In this document: piece after piece, positions 8,281 through 16,803 of the stretch
Layout: every line of letters begins with the position of its first letter
Numbering within the stretch: the first letter of the stretch is position 1
From: Leptonema illini DSM 21528
GTDB lineage: Bacteria; Spirochaetota; Leptospiria; Leptospirales; Leptonemataceae
NCBI RefSeq assembly: GCF_000243335.1
Contig: NZ_JH597773.1
Span: forward strand, 1,137,989 to 1,201,988
Direction: 5' to 3'
Length of the DNA: 64,000 nt
Notes under the pieces: generated by a model
Told to the model about the DNA's origin: nothing
What the model saw: only the letters and a program-made list of their open reading frames with translations
The model's database searches: none
Position numbers and translations under genes: made by a program

Positions 8281-8995
8281 ACATGCCTCCGTTTACGTGG
8301 ATAACCGTTCCCGTAATGTATGTGCCCGACGTCGAAAGGAAGCCGACGACTTCGGCGATCTCTTCGGGTCGACCGATGCGACGCAGCGGAATACGATCGA
8401 GAATAACTTTTTTATGCTCTTCTGAAAGATCTTTCGTCATATCCGTTTCAATAAAGCCCGGAGCGACGGAGTTGACAAGGATGCCATAGTCGGCCATTTC
8501 CATGGCGGCGACCTTCGTAAAGTTGTCGATGGCCGCTTTGGTCATGCCGTAAACGGACTGCGTCGGATTTCCCTGACTGCCGATGATGCTCGATATGTTC
8601 ACGATGCGACCGCTGCGATTACGGATCATCAAGCGCATCAGACGCTTCGTAAGATACCACGTGGCCTTCATGTTCAGATCGACCATCATCTCAAATTCTT
8701 CAACGGATGCCTGGAAGAGAGGGTTATCCTTTACAGCGCCGGCATTGTTCACCAGGACTTCAAGCGGCTCGGGGCGGGCCTTGATCTCGTTGTAGATCTT
8801 ATCGCAGCCTTCGATCGTCGAAATATCGGCCTGAATCAAGAAGGCGTTCCCGATTTCCTCTTTCAGCTTTTCAGCGGTGGCCGAGCTTGAATTGTAATGA
8901 ATTCCGACGAGGAAGCCTTTTCGCCCGAGTTCACGGGCGATGGCCGCTCCAATGCCACGACCGGCTCCGGTGACAAGCGCTATCTTCTGTTCCAT
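8270..8995 (-). CDS. fabG: 3-oxoacyl-ACP reductase
   Basis: 241 aa, start ATG 8995 with AGAGAGG upstream. Classical short-chain dehydrogenase: TGAGRGIGAAIA near aa 10-21 binds NADPH, VNNAGAV is the NNAG motif, and the catalytic Ser-Tyr-Lys appear as NISSIIGSQGN and YGMTKAA. It ends NGGMYGG like other FabG proteins. It reduces 3-oxoacyl-ACP to 3-hydroxyacyl-ACP. Confidence 0.95.
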   Translation of the reverse strand: MEQKIALVTGAGRGIGAAIARELGRKGFLVGIHYNSSSATAEKLKEEIGNAFLIQADISTIEGCDKIYNEIKARPEPLEVLVNNAGAVKDNPLFQASVEEFEMMVDLNMKATWYLTKRLMRLMIRNRSGRIVNISSIIGSQGNPTQSVYGMTKAAIDNFTKVAAMEMADYGILVNSVAPGFIETDMTKDLSEEHKKVILDRIPLRRIGRPEEIAEVVGFLSTSGTYITGTVIHVNGGMYGG

Positions 8996-9017
8996 GTATA
9001 ACCTCTCTTCTTCCGTA

Positions 9018-9605
9018 TCAGCGGTTCAACAGTCCGCCCATAAAATTTTCCGTTCTGTTCGGATAGCCTTTATAACCGATGTCGGTAAAGAGGCCGACTT
9101 TCGCGTCGTTCACCCTGTAGATCAGCTCTCCGTCGACCGAAAGCGTGCCGTTCCCGATAGCCAGACAGGCTCCCTGATCGGGCAGCATCGTGAATCGACG
9201 CACTTCGAGCTCATACCGCAGCAACTTATTATGCGGGCGAATCTGACCCGAAAACTCGATCTCTCCGGCGCCGAGAGCCCTTCCCGAGCCCGGCGCTCCG
9301 TTCACACAGCAATAAAAACCAAGCAGCTGCCAGATGGCGTCGACGCCGAGGCATCCTGGCATCACCGGATCTTCGCGAAAATGGCACTGAAAGAACCACT
9401 CATCAATCTGAACGTCCTTCTCGGCCACAATACGCCCTTTTTTGCCCGATTTCTGGATTTCCGTAACACGATCCATCATCAAAAACGGAGGAGCAGGCAC
9501 CTTTGCCAGCTCGTGCGGCGGGTTTTCCACGAGATTTCCCTGTGAAAAGGCCAGCAACTCCTCTTTGTCAAAATGAGTTCGCTCTAAGAATTCTTGATAT
9601 GTCAT
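9018..9605 (-). CDS. fabA: FabA-type 3-hydroxydecanoyl-ACP dehydratase/isomerase
   Basis: 195 aa, start ATG 9605. The active-site region reads FFQCHFREDPVMPGCLGVDA followed by IWQLLGFY, matching FabA with its catalytic His and Asp. PPFLMMDRVTEI is the family N-terminal block. Known FabA proteins dehydrate 3-hydroxydecanoyl-ACP and isomerise trans-2 to cis-3, opening the anaerobic route to unsaturated fatty acids. No separately recognisable FabB is here; the KAS at 6539-7819 would have to extend the cis product. Confidence 0.92.
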   Translation of the reverse strand: MTYQEFLERTHFDKEELLAFSQGNLVENPPHELAKVPAPPFLMMDRVTEIQKSGKKGRIVAEKDVQIDEWFFQCHFREDPVMPGCLGVDAIWQLLGFYCCVNGAPGSGRALGAGEIEFSGQIRPHNKLLRYELEVRRFTMLPDQGACLAIGNGTLSVDGELIYRVNDAKVGLFTDIGYKGYPNRTENFMGGLLNR

Positions 9606-9628
9606 TGTTTCACGGTTTTTTTGAACGA

Positions 9629-10567
9629 TTATCCGGCAATCCTTTCGCCCCCATCCACACGGATGATCTCGCCGTTAATCCAGGCCGTTTCATCAAGACT
9701 CATCGCCAGAACGACGGAGCCGACGTCTTCAGGAGTGGTCAGTCGACCGAGCGGATTGCGCATACGCGAATGGGCCGCCATATGCGTGCTTCCGGGAATC
9801 AGACGCAGGGCCGGAGTATCGGTGACGCCGGGCTGCAGAATATTCGAACGAATGCCATGCGGACCGTATTCATAAGCGATCGATCGCGAGATCGCCTCAA
9901 GAGCGACCTTCGCGGCGCTAACGGCGGCGTATCCGCGCCAGGCCGTTTCGTTGCCTTCGCTGGTGAGGCCGAGCACCCTTGCATCAGAGGCGAACATCTT
10001 TCTTTGAAAAAGGGCGGCCGTCCATGTGGCGAGGCTTGTGCCCATCGCATAGATGGTGTTGGCGATATCTTCGTCGCCCAGAAAGAGCTCTTGATTGTAG
10101 GCCGGCTCTTCGGCGATGTGCATGAGTTCGTCCACGCCTTCTTCGAGAAAGAGTCGCGTCGCCTCGGAGCGCAGTTTCGCGGCATCGACGCCCAGAGAGG
10201 CGGCCAGCTTTGCCACGGCATCGGAGCGATGCTTCACTATCGGAGCCATCAGCTTCAGGTTGCCAAAGGCGATCGAATGCAACAGGGTGCGCACCTTTCC
10301 GCCTTTCATCGCTTCTTCAAGACCGTCAAGGACGGTTCTACGGCCTTCTTCGCTCAGGCCGTCGAGGTTATACGTAAGCAGTTGCGATCCCGTTGCGCGG
10401 ATGGCCTCAAATTCCGGATCGATGCGAGCCATCGCCCCTTTTCGATCGCGGTGCACGATGCAGATGTTTACACCGGCTCCGGCGAGACGCTTTGCAGAAG
10501 CAAGGCCGAATCCGCTTGATCCGCCGAGGATCAGCGCCCAGTAGTTTTTATCTTTTAGAGATGCCAT
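9629..10567 (-). CDS. Enoyl-ACP reductase-like SDR (FabI branch) with a long insertion
   Basis: 312 aa, start ATG 10567 with AAAGGA upstream. GGSSGFGLASAKRL is an SDR cofactor loop. LLHSIAFGN is characteristic of FabI-type enoyl reductases, and YAAVSAAK gives Tyr-x6-Lys spacing as in FabI rather than the Tyr-x3-Lys of FabG. The C-terminus INGEIIRVDGGERIAG is typical. It is about 50 aa longer than usual FabI; the extra sequence lies around aa 110-165 and is charged and helical (KLAASLGVDAAKLRSEATRL). Predicted to perform the last reduction of the elongation cycle. Confidence 0.82.
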   Translation of the reverse strand: MASLKDKNYWALILGGSSGFGLASAKRLAGAGVNICIVHRDRKGAMARIDPEFEAIRATGSQLLTYNLDGLSEEGRRTVLDGLEEAMKGGKVRTLLHSIAFGNLKLMAPIVKHRSDAVAKLAASLGVDAAKLRSEATRLFLEEGVDELMHIAEEPAYNQELFLGDEDIANTIYAMGTSLATWTAALFQRKMFASDARVLGLTSEGNETAWRGYAAVSAAKVALEAISRSIAYEYGPHGIRSNILQPGVTDTPALRLIPGSTHMAAHSRMRNPLGRLTTPEDVGSVVLAMSLDETAWINGEIIRVDGGERIAG

Positions 10568-10613
10568 AGTCTTTTCCTTTATTGAACAAGAATAATCAAG
10601 CGTATTCGCCGGA

Positions 10614-11522
10614 TCAGCCGAACGCCTTCTTCAATCCTTTCACATTGAGAACGGAGGGAACTTCGGCTCCAAGCGTGGAGAAGAATTTGCCAAGCGGACG
10701 ATTCGGACCGACTTCCAGGATGGAAGCCTTCGTATCGATTAAAGCCTGCATATTCTCAATCCAGCGAACGGAACCGCTGATCTGACGGACAAGATGATCG
10801 ATAAGAGTATCGGGGCGGTGAAAGGTTCCCGAAAAGTTCGAAAGCACCTTCGCCGAATGCTCGGGACGAATCGTAAACGATGTTAGATACGAGCGAAACT
10901 CATCTTCAATCGGAGCCATCATACGCGAATGAAACGGTGCGCTTACGTTAAGGAAAACAGCGTTAATGCCCTCGATCTTCTCGCGAATCTCGGCAACGGC
11001 TCCTTCAACGGCAGCCTTTGCGCCGCTGATGACCACCTGATCGGCGCTGTTAATGTTGGCGACGTCGGCGTCATGCTTCGCTACAATCTCGCGATACGAC
11101 GTTGACTCGATCTTTTCAAGTATCAATGCGGCCATAGCACCCGTTCCTTCGGGAACGGCCACCTGCATCAGATTCCCCCTTTTACGCACGATCTTTACCG
11201 CATCGACAAAGTCTACTACCCCGGCTGCGGCAAGCGCGGTGTACTCGCCAAGACTATGACCGGCAAAATAGTCGGCAGTTTTCGAGTATTCCTGTTCAAT
11301 CACCTTCACCATCGCCATCTCAACGGTGAGGATAGCGGGCTGAGTAAACTCGGTCAGGTTGAGCTTCGGATCATCTTCGGCAAAGATAAGAGCAGCCAGA
11401 TCGACATCTATTGCTGCGGAGGCGTCTTCAAAAAGAGCCCTGACAGTCGCATACTCATCATAGAAATCTTTTGCCATCCCCGGGCGCTGAGACCCCTGTC
11501 CCGGAAATACAAACGCATACAT
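10614..11522 (-). CDS. fabD: Malonyl-CoA:ACP transacylase
   Basis: 302 aa. An in-frame TTG at 11528 abuts the AGGAG site too closely, so ATG 11522 is preferred (6-base spacer). FPGQGSQRPGM, GHSLGEYTALAAAG (catalytic Ser) and APFHSRMM (catalytic His) define the family. It loads malonate onto ACP. It is the first gene of the nine-gene fatty-acid operon read leftward to 4656. Confidence 0.94.
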   Translation of the reverse strand: MYAFVFPGQGSQRPGMAKDFYDEYATVRALFEDASAAIDVDLAALIFAEDDPKLNLTEFTQPAILTVEMAMVKVIEQEYSKTADYFAGHSLGEYTALAAAGVVDFVDAVKIVRKRGNLMQVAVPEGTGAMAALILEKIESTSYREIVAKHDADVANINSADQVVISGAKAAVEGAVAEIREKIEGINAVFLNVSAPFHSRMMAPIEDEFRSYLTSFTIRPEHSAKVLSNFSGTFHRPDTLIDHLVRQISGSVRWIENMQALIDTKASILEVGPNRPLGKFFSTLGAEVPSVLNVKGLKKAFG

Positions 11523-11925
11523 AGACAACTCCTGTTCTCGCTATCCGTCTTCGATTCGCGAGGCATTCTGAGAAGAGCCCGCAATATTAAAAGCCGAAAA
11601 AAACCTGTCAGGGCTTTTCTCGGCCGTTGCCGGTTCGGTCATTTCGACCTCTCAGTCTACAGTATGGTTGCAAACTTATTCAGACCTTTCGGTCTTGTTG
11701 AATTCGCTGCCATCGATCCCGCATCACACCTTACGCTGGTTATGCAGTCATCCTGCGAGTTTCAACGTTGTAACTGAGACGACAAAATGATAAACATTTT
11801 TTAGTAGATACAACCATCCCGGCGGGGGGTATGTGTCAACTCAAAAACCCCTTCAGGATTTCTACTTGAAAACGATAAAGGAATGCAATTTAATTACGAA
11901 TGTAATACTGAATTGGATTCAGCTT
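11523..11925. promoter_or_regulatory. Intergenic region: fab operon promoter/leader and downstream of the GGDEF gene
   Basis: About 400 bp without a gene. It must hold the fabD promoter on the minus strand. A short hairpin AGACC-TTTC-GGTCT lies at 11685-11698 and a small CTGAAT-CCA-ATTCAG hairpin just past the GGDEF stop. A TTGACA on the minus strand near 11839 lacks a well-spaced -10. No confident promoter or operator can be assigned. Confidence 0.4.
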
Positions 11926-12987
11926 TTATACGGAACGCAGTGAATCGTCAAAGAGGATAACGCGATTGCGTCCGCTATTCTTGCATGCATACAGTGCGCG
12001 ATCGGCCCGCTCAATCATCGCCTTGCTTGTGCGCGCATCCTGCTCGGGATCAAACAGCGATACGCCTGCCGATACCGTCACCCTCAGCTGCTTTCCTTCA
12101 TGATGAAGGACCATCTCTTCGACGCTTGTGCGAAAAGCCTCGGCGATCTCCATCGCCTTTGCGGCGTCGGCGCCGGGCAGAATCATGCAGAATTCTTCGC
12201 CACCATAGCGCGCCGCCGTATCCGAAGGCCGGGCCTGCTGCATGAGCACGCGAGCCACAGCACGCAATACCTCGTCCCCTGCTTGATGTCCGTAGGTATC
12301 ATTGAAGACCTTAAAACGGTCAACATCGGTCAGAACGAAGGCAAGCGGTGTTTTGCGCCTGAGCGCCTTCTCCCTCTCCTCACGAAGACGGCTCTGCAGA
12401 TAGGCGTGGTTTTTCAGGCCCGTCATCATATCGACCGTTGCGCGCTCATAGAGTCGCGCATTGTCGACGGCGATGCCGCCCAATGAGGCGAGATCGACGA
12501 GAAAGCTCTTCTCGCCTTCAAGGTAGACGCCTCCGACCGCCTTCTCGCCGAGCACGATGACTCCGATAATCTTTCCTTTGGCCCGCATGGGCACGACAAG
12601 CTCCGCCCCCATCTCGCGTAGGATCTCTTTAGAGGGACAGTCGGGAAAAGACTGCTCCACCTCCTCAAAGGTAAGGGCCCGGTTCTTTTCTTCGAAAAAG
12701 TGAATCAGCGGCGAATCAAGAGGAATGCTGAAGTCGGATTCGGGCCGGTTCAGCTCGAAGCCCTTTGTGTCACCTATAAGGAAAAGATACTCCGCATCCA
12801 TGTCGGGGGTCAGGAAAAGGGCGGCCTGAAGGGTCTGCACCTGCGCAAGGCAGATATCAAGAACGGCGTTGATCAGGTACTGATAGTCCAGCGTCGAATT
12901 GAGGGCGCGAGAGATCTCAATCAGCTGTCGCTGATCATAGATCTTTTTCTCGTACTGCTGGAATTCGTCAGGAATACTGAATGACAT
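11926..12987 (-). CDS. GAF-GGDEF diguanylate cyclase
   Basis: 353 aa. An N-terminal coiled segment (~aa 10-30) precedes a GAF domain (~aa 30-175; VVPMRAKGKIIGVIVLGEK, FLVDLASLGGIAVDNA). The C-terminal GGDEF domain (~aa 185-345) has an intact RYGGEEFCM active site and an RPSD inhibitory site five residues before it. It should make cyclic di-GMP and be product-inhibited. The GAF ligand is unknown and no transmembrane segment is seen, so it is cytosolic. Confidence 0.93.
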   Translation of the reverse strand: MSFSIPDEFQQYEKKIYDQRQLIEISRALNSTLDYQYLINAVLDICLAQVQTLQAALFLTPDMDAEYLFLIGDTKGFELNRPESDFSIPLDSPLIHFFEEKNRALTFEEVEQSFPDCPSKEILREMGAELVVPMRAKGKIIGVIVLGEKAVGGVYLEGEKSFLVDLASLGGIAVDNARLYERATVDMMTGLKNHAYLQSRLREEREKALRRKTPLAFVLTDVDRFKVFNDTYGHQAGDEVLRAVARVLMQQARPSDTAARYGGEEFCMILPGADAAKAMEIAEAFRTSVEEMVLHHEGKQLRVTVSAGVSLFDPEQDARTSKAMIERADRALYACKNSGRNRVILFDDSLRSV

Positions 12988-13133
12988 GACCCGATTCTCA
13001 ATACTGCTCTCATTTTCGGATCAGAGATCAAAAAAACATAGCAGCAAGCGACCGTAAAGCGGCGACGGCAGAAGTTCAACTCTTTTTTGCCTTGACGGCC
13101 AGAGCCTTTTCGCATTTCTGGACAGCAAGAGAC

Positions 13134-13209
<76 letters not shown>

Positions 13210-13219
13210 CTCTTGAAAA

Positions 13220-13293
13220 GGCGAAGTAGCTCAGTCGGTTAGAGCAGTGGAATCATAATCCACGTGTCCGGGGTTCGAATCCCTGCTTCGCTA
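13220..13293 (+). tRNA. tRNA-Met (elongator, CAT)
   Basis: 74 nt. Acceptor GGCGAAG pairs with CTTCGCT (first pair G-U), discriminator A, no encoded CCA. Anticodon stem GTGGA/TCCAC encloses ATCATAA. The anticodon CAT could also be a lysidine-modified tRNA-Ile2, but the body (GTAGCTCAGTCGGTTAGAGCA) resembles elongator tRNA-Met. Confidence 0.9.
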
Positions 13294-13314
13294 ATCTTTC
13301 AAAGGAGTTCTTTT

Positions 13315-14232
13315 CTGAGTCTCCTTGTCGCAGGCGTGCTTCTCACGCTTCTTTTGATACTGCCCCGGGCGCTGCTCTCGCTTCTGCCTCGCCTCCTGCC
13401 AGTTCAGATTCGAATGAAAGGCCCGGGATTTCTTTCCCCCTTCTATTTTTCGGCCCGCGATGTTTCTTTTTCTTATAGAGGAGAAGGCACCGATCATTTT
13501 CTGCTTCAGTGCTCCTCTCTGCGTTTTCGCATCTCTCTAACCCAGCTGCTATTATTTCGCCTCCGCTTTCGCTCGTTCTCTCTCGTTGAGCCCTACCTTG
13601 AATACGAGAATCATGTGGAATCGTTTCGCAAGACCCGGCTCCTGCCGGCACGGCGGCGCATCCAGATCGACTCTTTACGCATTGAGATGGGTGAAGTCTT
13701 TGTCGTCGACTATACGCTTCCGGGCCCCTACCGCTTACGTATCCGGAACATCAATGTAGAAGGAGGAGTCGTCGATCTCGCCACAAGCGCCGCCCTTTTG
13801 CTTCAAATTCGACGTGGCCGTGCGGAGCTCGGCCGCGGCATAATCCTCGCCCACCGGACGAAAGAAACGGGTACCTTGCTTTTGAAAAACGTGGACTGGA
13901 ACTCCGTCATTGGGATGGAGCACATCCCCTTTCTGCCCGGCACGGCCTTCTCGCTTTTTGTAAAGCACCGGGTAGTATCAGATGCCCTTGTACTTGTACA
14001 CGGAAGCCTGCATCTGCTCGGCAGTCGTCCCGGCATGGAAGCTGAAACAAATTCAGGCATTCCCTTTGCGTTTCAGATACGATGGGATGATTACCGCATG
14101 ACGATGGACCTTGGAATTCAGAAGCTTGTCGATCAGATCCTCGCCCATGCAAAGCCCGGACTGATCGAGGCCGGGCTGCTTTTTGTGGGTAAAGAGATCT
14201 TCGACCGCTTCAAGAAGAGCGCGGAGGGATAG
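13315..14232 (+). CDS. Membrane-anchored protein of unknown function, apparent CTG start
   Basis: 305 aa if translation begins at CTG 13315, seven bases after a good AAAGGAG site at 13301-13307. No ATG, GTG or TTG lies at suitable distance; the only upstream start is GTG 13264 inside the tRNA. The N-terminus is one strong helix (LLVAGVLLTLLLILPRALLS) followed by a long beta-rich region with strand-like repeats (FSLVEPYLEYE, LRIRNINVEGGVVDL, GTLLLKNVDW). This is the pattern of AsmA/DUF748-like envelope proteins, but no diagnostic motif was found. The 3' end overlaps convergent ppa by 23 bp. Confidence 0.6.
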   Translation: MSLLVAGVLLTLLLILPRALLSLLPRLLPVQIRMKGPGFLSPFYFSARDVSFSYRGEGTDHFLLQCSSLRFRISLTQLLLFRLRFRSFSLVEPYLEYENHVESFRKTRLLPARRRIQIDSLRIEMGEVFVVDYTLPGPYRLRIRNINVEGGVVDLATSAALLLQIRRGRAELGRGIILAHRTKETGTLLLKNVDWNSVIGMEHIPFLPGTAFSLFVKHRVVSDALVLVHGSLHLLGSRPGMEAETNSGIPFAFQIRWDDYRMTMDLGIQKLVDQILAHAKPGLIEAGLLFVGKEIFDRFKKSAEG

Positions 14233-14836
14233 ACTGTTTTTCCCCCACGGATTGCTGCAAGAAGGTCTCACGATAGAGCACGATAGCCTTTAGCAGCACA
14301 TCTTCAGCTTCTTCTTTGCCCGAGAACTTCTCGACGCTTACCTTTCGGTCGGCCTTTTCAAGCTTCTTATAGTCAAGGAAGAAGGTTTCGAGCTCGCGGA
14401 CTCGATGTGGCGGTAGCTGGCCGATATCTTCGTAGTGATTGTACTCGGGGTCGTCGAGATGGATGGCGATGATCTTGTCGTCCTGCTCCTGATTGTCGAT
14501 CATCGTCATCACGCCGATAGCACGACAACGCATGAGAATACCGGGATAGACGGGCTCCTGCCCGAGCACAAGAATATCGAGCGGGTCATTGTCGTCGCAA
14601 TAGGTACGTGGAATAAAGCCATAGTTCGCCGGATAGTGAATGGACGAATGCAGGACGCGGTCGACCATCATCAGGCCGCTTGGTTTATGCATCTCGTATT
14701 TATATTTCGAGGTTTTGGGGATTTCAATGACTCCGAAGAAGCCTTCCATGGCGCCGATATCGATGGTATGCCACGGCGTAAAGGGAAGGAAGTCCGGCGT
14801 TTCCCAGGGAGTGAGGGAGGAAGTGAGAGATTCCAT
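14210..14836 (-). CDS. ppa: Inorganic pyrophosphatase, family I
   Basis: 208 aa, start ATG 14836. Family I signatures: EIPKTSKYKYE near aa 38-48, YPANYGFIPRT, and the metal-binding DDNDPLDILVLG; later DDPEYNHYEDIGQLP. It hydrolyses pyrophosphate to phosphate in the cytoplasm, driving biosynthetic reactions. There is an N-terminal extension of about 20 residues and a C-terminal tail rich in Ser and Pro. Confidence 0.95.
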   Translation of the reverse strand: MESLTSSLTPWETPDFLPFTPWHTIDIGAMEGFFGVIEIPKTSKYKYEMHKPSGLMMVDRVLHSSIHYPANYGFIPRTYCDDNDPLDILVLGQEPVYPGILMRCRAIGVMTMIDNQEQDDKIIAIHLDDPEYNHYEDIGQLPPHRVRELETFFLDYKKLEKADRKVSVEKFSGKEEAEDVLLKAIVLYRETFLQQSVGEKQSIPPRSS

Positions 14837-14968
14837 CCCACCGGCTTTGCCGGACTGCTCACCATGTCAATGGGAATAACGATGCAGTGAAGTCCGGGAG
14901 GAGCGTTTGTCTGAACCGGCCTCGCGCAAATCGGTGAGAAGTTTGGAAAAAACCGCCTCCTGTTTGTC

Positions 14969-14974
14969 TATAAT
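14969..14974 (+). promoter_or_regulatory. Candidate -10 element (TATAAT) of the lipoprotein gene
   Basis: A perfect TATAAT 14 bp before the start codon at 14989, with AAAGG between them. The -35 is weak (A-rich, about 17 bp upstream). Inferred promoter with a very short leader. Confidence 0.45.
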
Positions 14975-14988
14975 AAAGCGAAAAGGCA

Positions 14989-16674
14989 ATGAAACGCAAC
15001 ACTATCATCTTCATCGCGCTGCCCATATTGCTGAGTAGCTGCCTGGGCCGATTGGACGACATCTCCGTTGATCCGAGCGTGCTGCTGCAGAGTATGCTTT
15101 CGGCCGGTGCACAATCGCCTGCGCCTGCCGGTTTCACGGTGGGCGGACAGATCTATGGCGATACTCCGAGTGGGCTCGATTTGAGCCTCTCGGGCGGCAC
15201 CGGCTGTGGTGGAGTACAGAATCTGTCGCCGGCGGCAACGGGCATTTATCAATTTGTGGGGATTCCTGATGGCTGCATGGGTACCGGTATCACGATCACG
15301 ACTCAGCCGACAGGCGTCTATTGCCAGATCTACAACAACACAGGCCTGAACGTTTCGGGCGCAAACGTCACGGGCGCCGATCTTTACTGCTTCTCGGTAG
15401 AAATGCCGGCAACGACTCAGACGACGATTGAAGGCAACAGCAATACGGCATCGATCAGGCTTTCGGCAAGCCCGGGCCCCGGCGGTATTACCGTGAATTT
15501 CACAAGCGGTTCCGGAGCCGTTACGACGACGGCCTCGCTCAGCTTCACGTCGGCTAACTTCAGCACATACCAGAACCTCACACTGACCGGTGCAGCCGAC
15601 GGTAACCTTTCGCCAGAAACCGTTACCATCTCGGCAGACGTTGCAACGCATGCGATGGGCGGATTTGATACGACGACGCTTGATACGACGGCGACCGGCA
15701 TGGCACGCTTTATCTATGTTACGAGCGGCACGCACAACGGTAACTTCGCAAGCGACGCAGCCCTGCCTGGCTCAAACTGGGTGCAGCGCGCCGATCACTA
15801 CTGCAGCCTTAATGCGAACCGCCCTGCGTCGCTTGTCGGCACCGGTAACTACAGGGCCCTTTTAACGGGCGCCTCGACTCGCCGGAGCGACGCCGGAGCT
15901 CAACTGGACTGGCCGCTTCGGGCTGGTATTTCTTACTATGATCAGGATGGTACGACCCTTTTTGCAACTGCCGATGCGAGCAATCTATTTACCACGCCGG
16001 TGGCTAACCTTCTTCCCGGGGGCGGGGATTACTGGACCGGCGTCGGCTCTGCGCCTTCCTGGACAACCGGATCTCATTGTGCATCGTGGACGGTGGGAAC
16101 GACTCTACAGACCGGACACTTCGGTCAGGGTGTTACAAACGACGCTTCGCTTTTTGCTTTCAGCAATTTCAACTGCGATCAACTGAAAAGCCTGCTCTGC
16201 GTTCAGGATATCAGAGACAACGGCGACGGGACGGCCTCTTCCGTTCATCAAAACCTGACATGGATGCGTTGCAGCATGGGACAGACCTATGATCCGGCGA
16301 CGAACGGCTGTACCGGAGCTGCAGGAACATATCAGTACTGCGCTACCGGCGATGATAGTTGCAACGGAGGGACATCTCCGGGTTTACTGGACGGTTTCGG
16401 GCCAAGTCCGATGTTTACGGCCTGCGCTTCTTCGACGCTTGCCGGCCGTAGCTGGCGAGTTCCGACGCTGGCCGAGTTGAGCGAGCTTGCAAGAAGCTAT
16501 CGCGCATCTCCCGACATATTGCCCGATATTATGACAAGCTACTACTATGCCACCACCTACGCCGCCAATCCGACAAACTATTACGGCATCTGGTTTAATC
16601 CCTCTGTCACCAACGGGTTTCTCGTTAAGGATTCCCCTGTTGCTTTTCTCCTCTGCGTATCGGATGGCATGTAG
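14989..16674 (+). CDS. Surface lipoprotein with DUF1554-like and Lcl_C (DUF1566) domains, copy 1
   Basis: 561 aa. Lipoprotein signal with lipobox LLSSC at aa ~15-19. Next a carboxypeptidase-regulatory-like segment (FTVGGQIYGDTPSGLDLSLS, aa ~49-68), then a Calx-beta-like region (IRLSASPGPGGITVNF). A DUF1554-like domain follows (~aa 245-405; FIYVTSGTHNGNF, NYRALLTGASTRRS, GGGDYWTGVGS). The end is an Lcl_C/DUF1566 domain (~aa 410-561; WRVPTLAELSELARSY, ends LCVSDGM). Such domains occur in adhesin-like leptospiral surface proteins; binding partner unknown. A close paralogue lies 130 bp downstream. Confidence 0.85.
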   Translation: MKRNTIIFIALPILLSSCLGRLDDISVDPSVLLQSMLSAGAQSPAPAGFTVGGQIYGDTPSGLDLSLSGGTGCGGVQNLSPAATGIYQFVGIPDGCMGTGITITTQPTGVYCQIYNNTGLNVSGANVTGADLYCFSVEMPATTQTTIEGNSNTASIRLSASPGPGGITVNFTSGSGAVTTTASLSFTSANFSTYQNLTLTGAADGNLSPETVTISADVATHAMGGFDTTTLDTTATGMARFIYVTSGTHNGNFASDAALPGSNWVQRADHYCSLNANRPASLVGTGNYRALLTGASTRRSDAGAQLDWPLRAGISYYDQDGTTLFATADASNLFTTPVANLLPGGGDYWTGVGSAPSWTTGSHCASWTVGTTLQTGHFGQGVTNDASLFAFSNFNCDQLKSLLCVQDIRDNGDGTASSVHQNLTWMRCSMGQTYDPATNGCTGAAGTYQYCATGDDSCNGGTSPGLLDGFGPSPMFTACASSTLAGRSWRVPTLAELSELARSYRASPDILPDIMTSYYYATTYAANPTNYYGIWFNPSVTNGFLVKDSPVAFLLCVSDGM

Positions 16675-16711
16675 CGGGATCAGAATTCTCAACAGACAAT
16701 CACTTCTGCTT

Positions 16712-16759
16712 CAGGCGGCGCATTCGAGCGGGCAAGCCCCGTCTGCCTGTTTTTTTTTT
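16712..16759 (+). terminator. Rho-independent terminator after lipoprotein 1
   Basis: CAGGC at 16712-16716 pairs with GCCTG before a run of T's (16750-16759), with an inner GGG-CAAG-CCC hairpin. Strong U-tract. It separates the two paralogous lipoprotein genes into distinct transcripts. Confidence 0.75.
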
Positions 16760-16803
16760 GAAAATTCCTTGCATTTAATCACGAATAGCGTCTCATTCAA
16801 TAT

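Noticed and set aside
9503-10519. 338-aa ORF on the plus strand opposite the enoyl reductase and fabA
   Set aside because: Antisense shadow; the minus strand carries complete enzyme signatures.
11810-11845. Promoter TTGACA on the minus strand upstream of fabD
   Set aside because: No -10 element at a normal distance; spacing to the nearest TA-rich hexamer is about 20 bp or more.
13220-13293. Reading the second CAT tRNA as tRNA-Ile2
   Set aside because: The body resembles elongator Met. Ile2 cannot be fully excluded without the genome's other CAT tRNAs and tilS context.
14968-15735. 255-aa Arg/Cys-rich ORF on the minus strand opposite lipoprotein 1
   Set aside because: Composition typical of the reverse strand of Thr/Ala/Gly-rich coding DNA.
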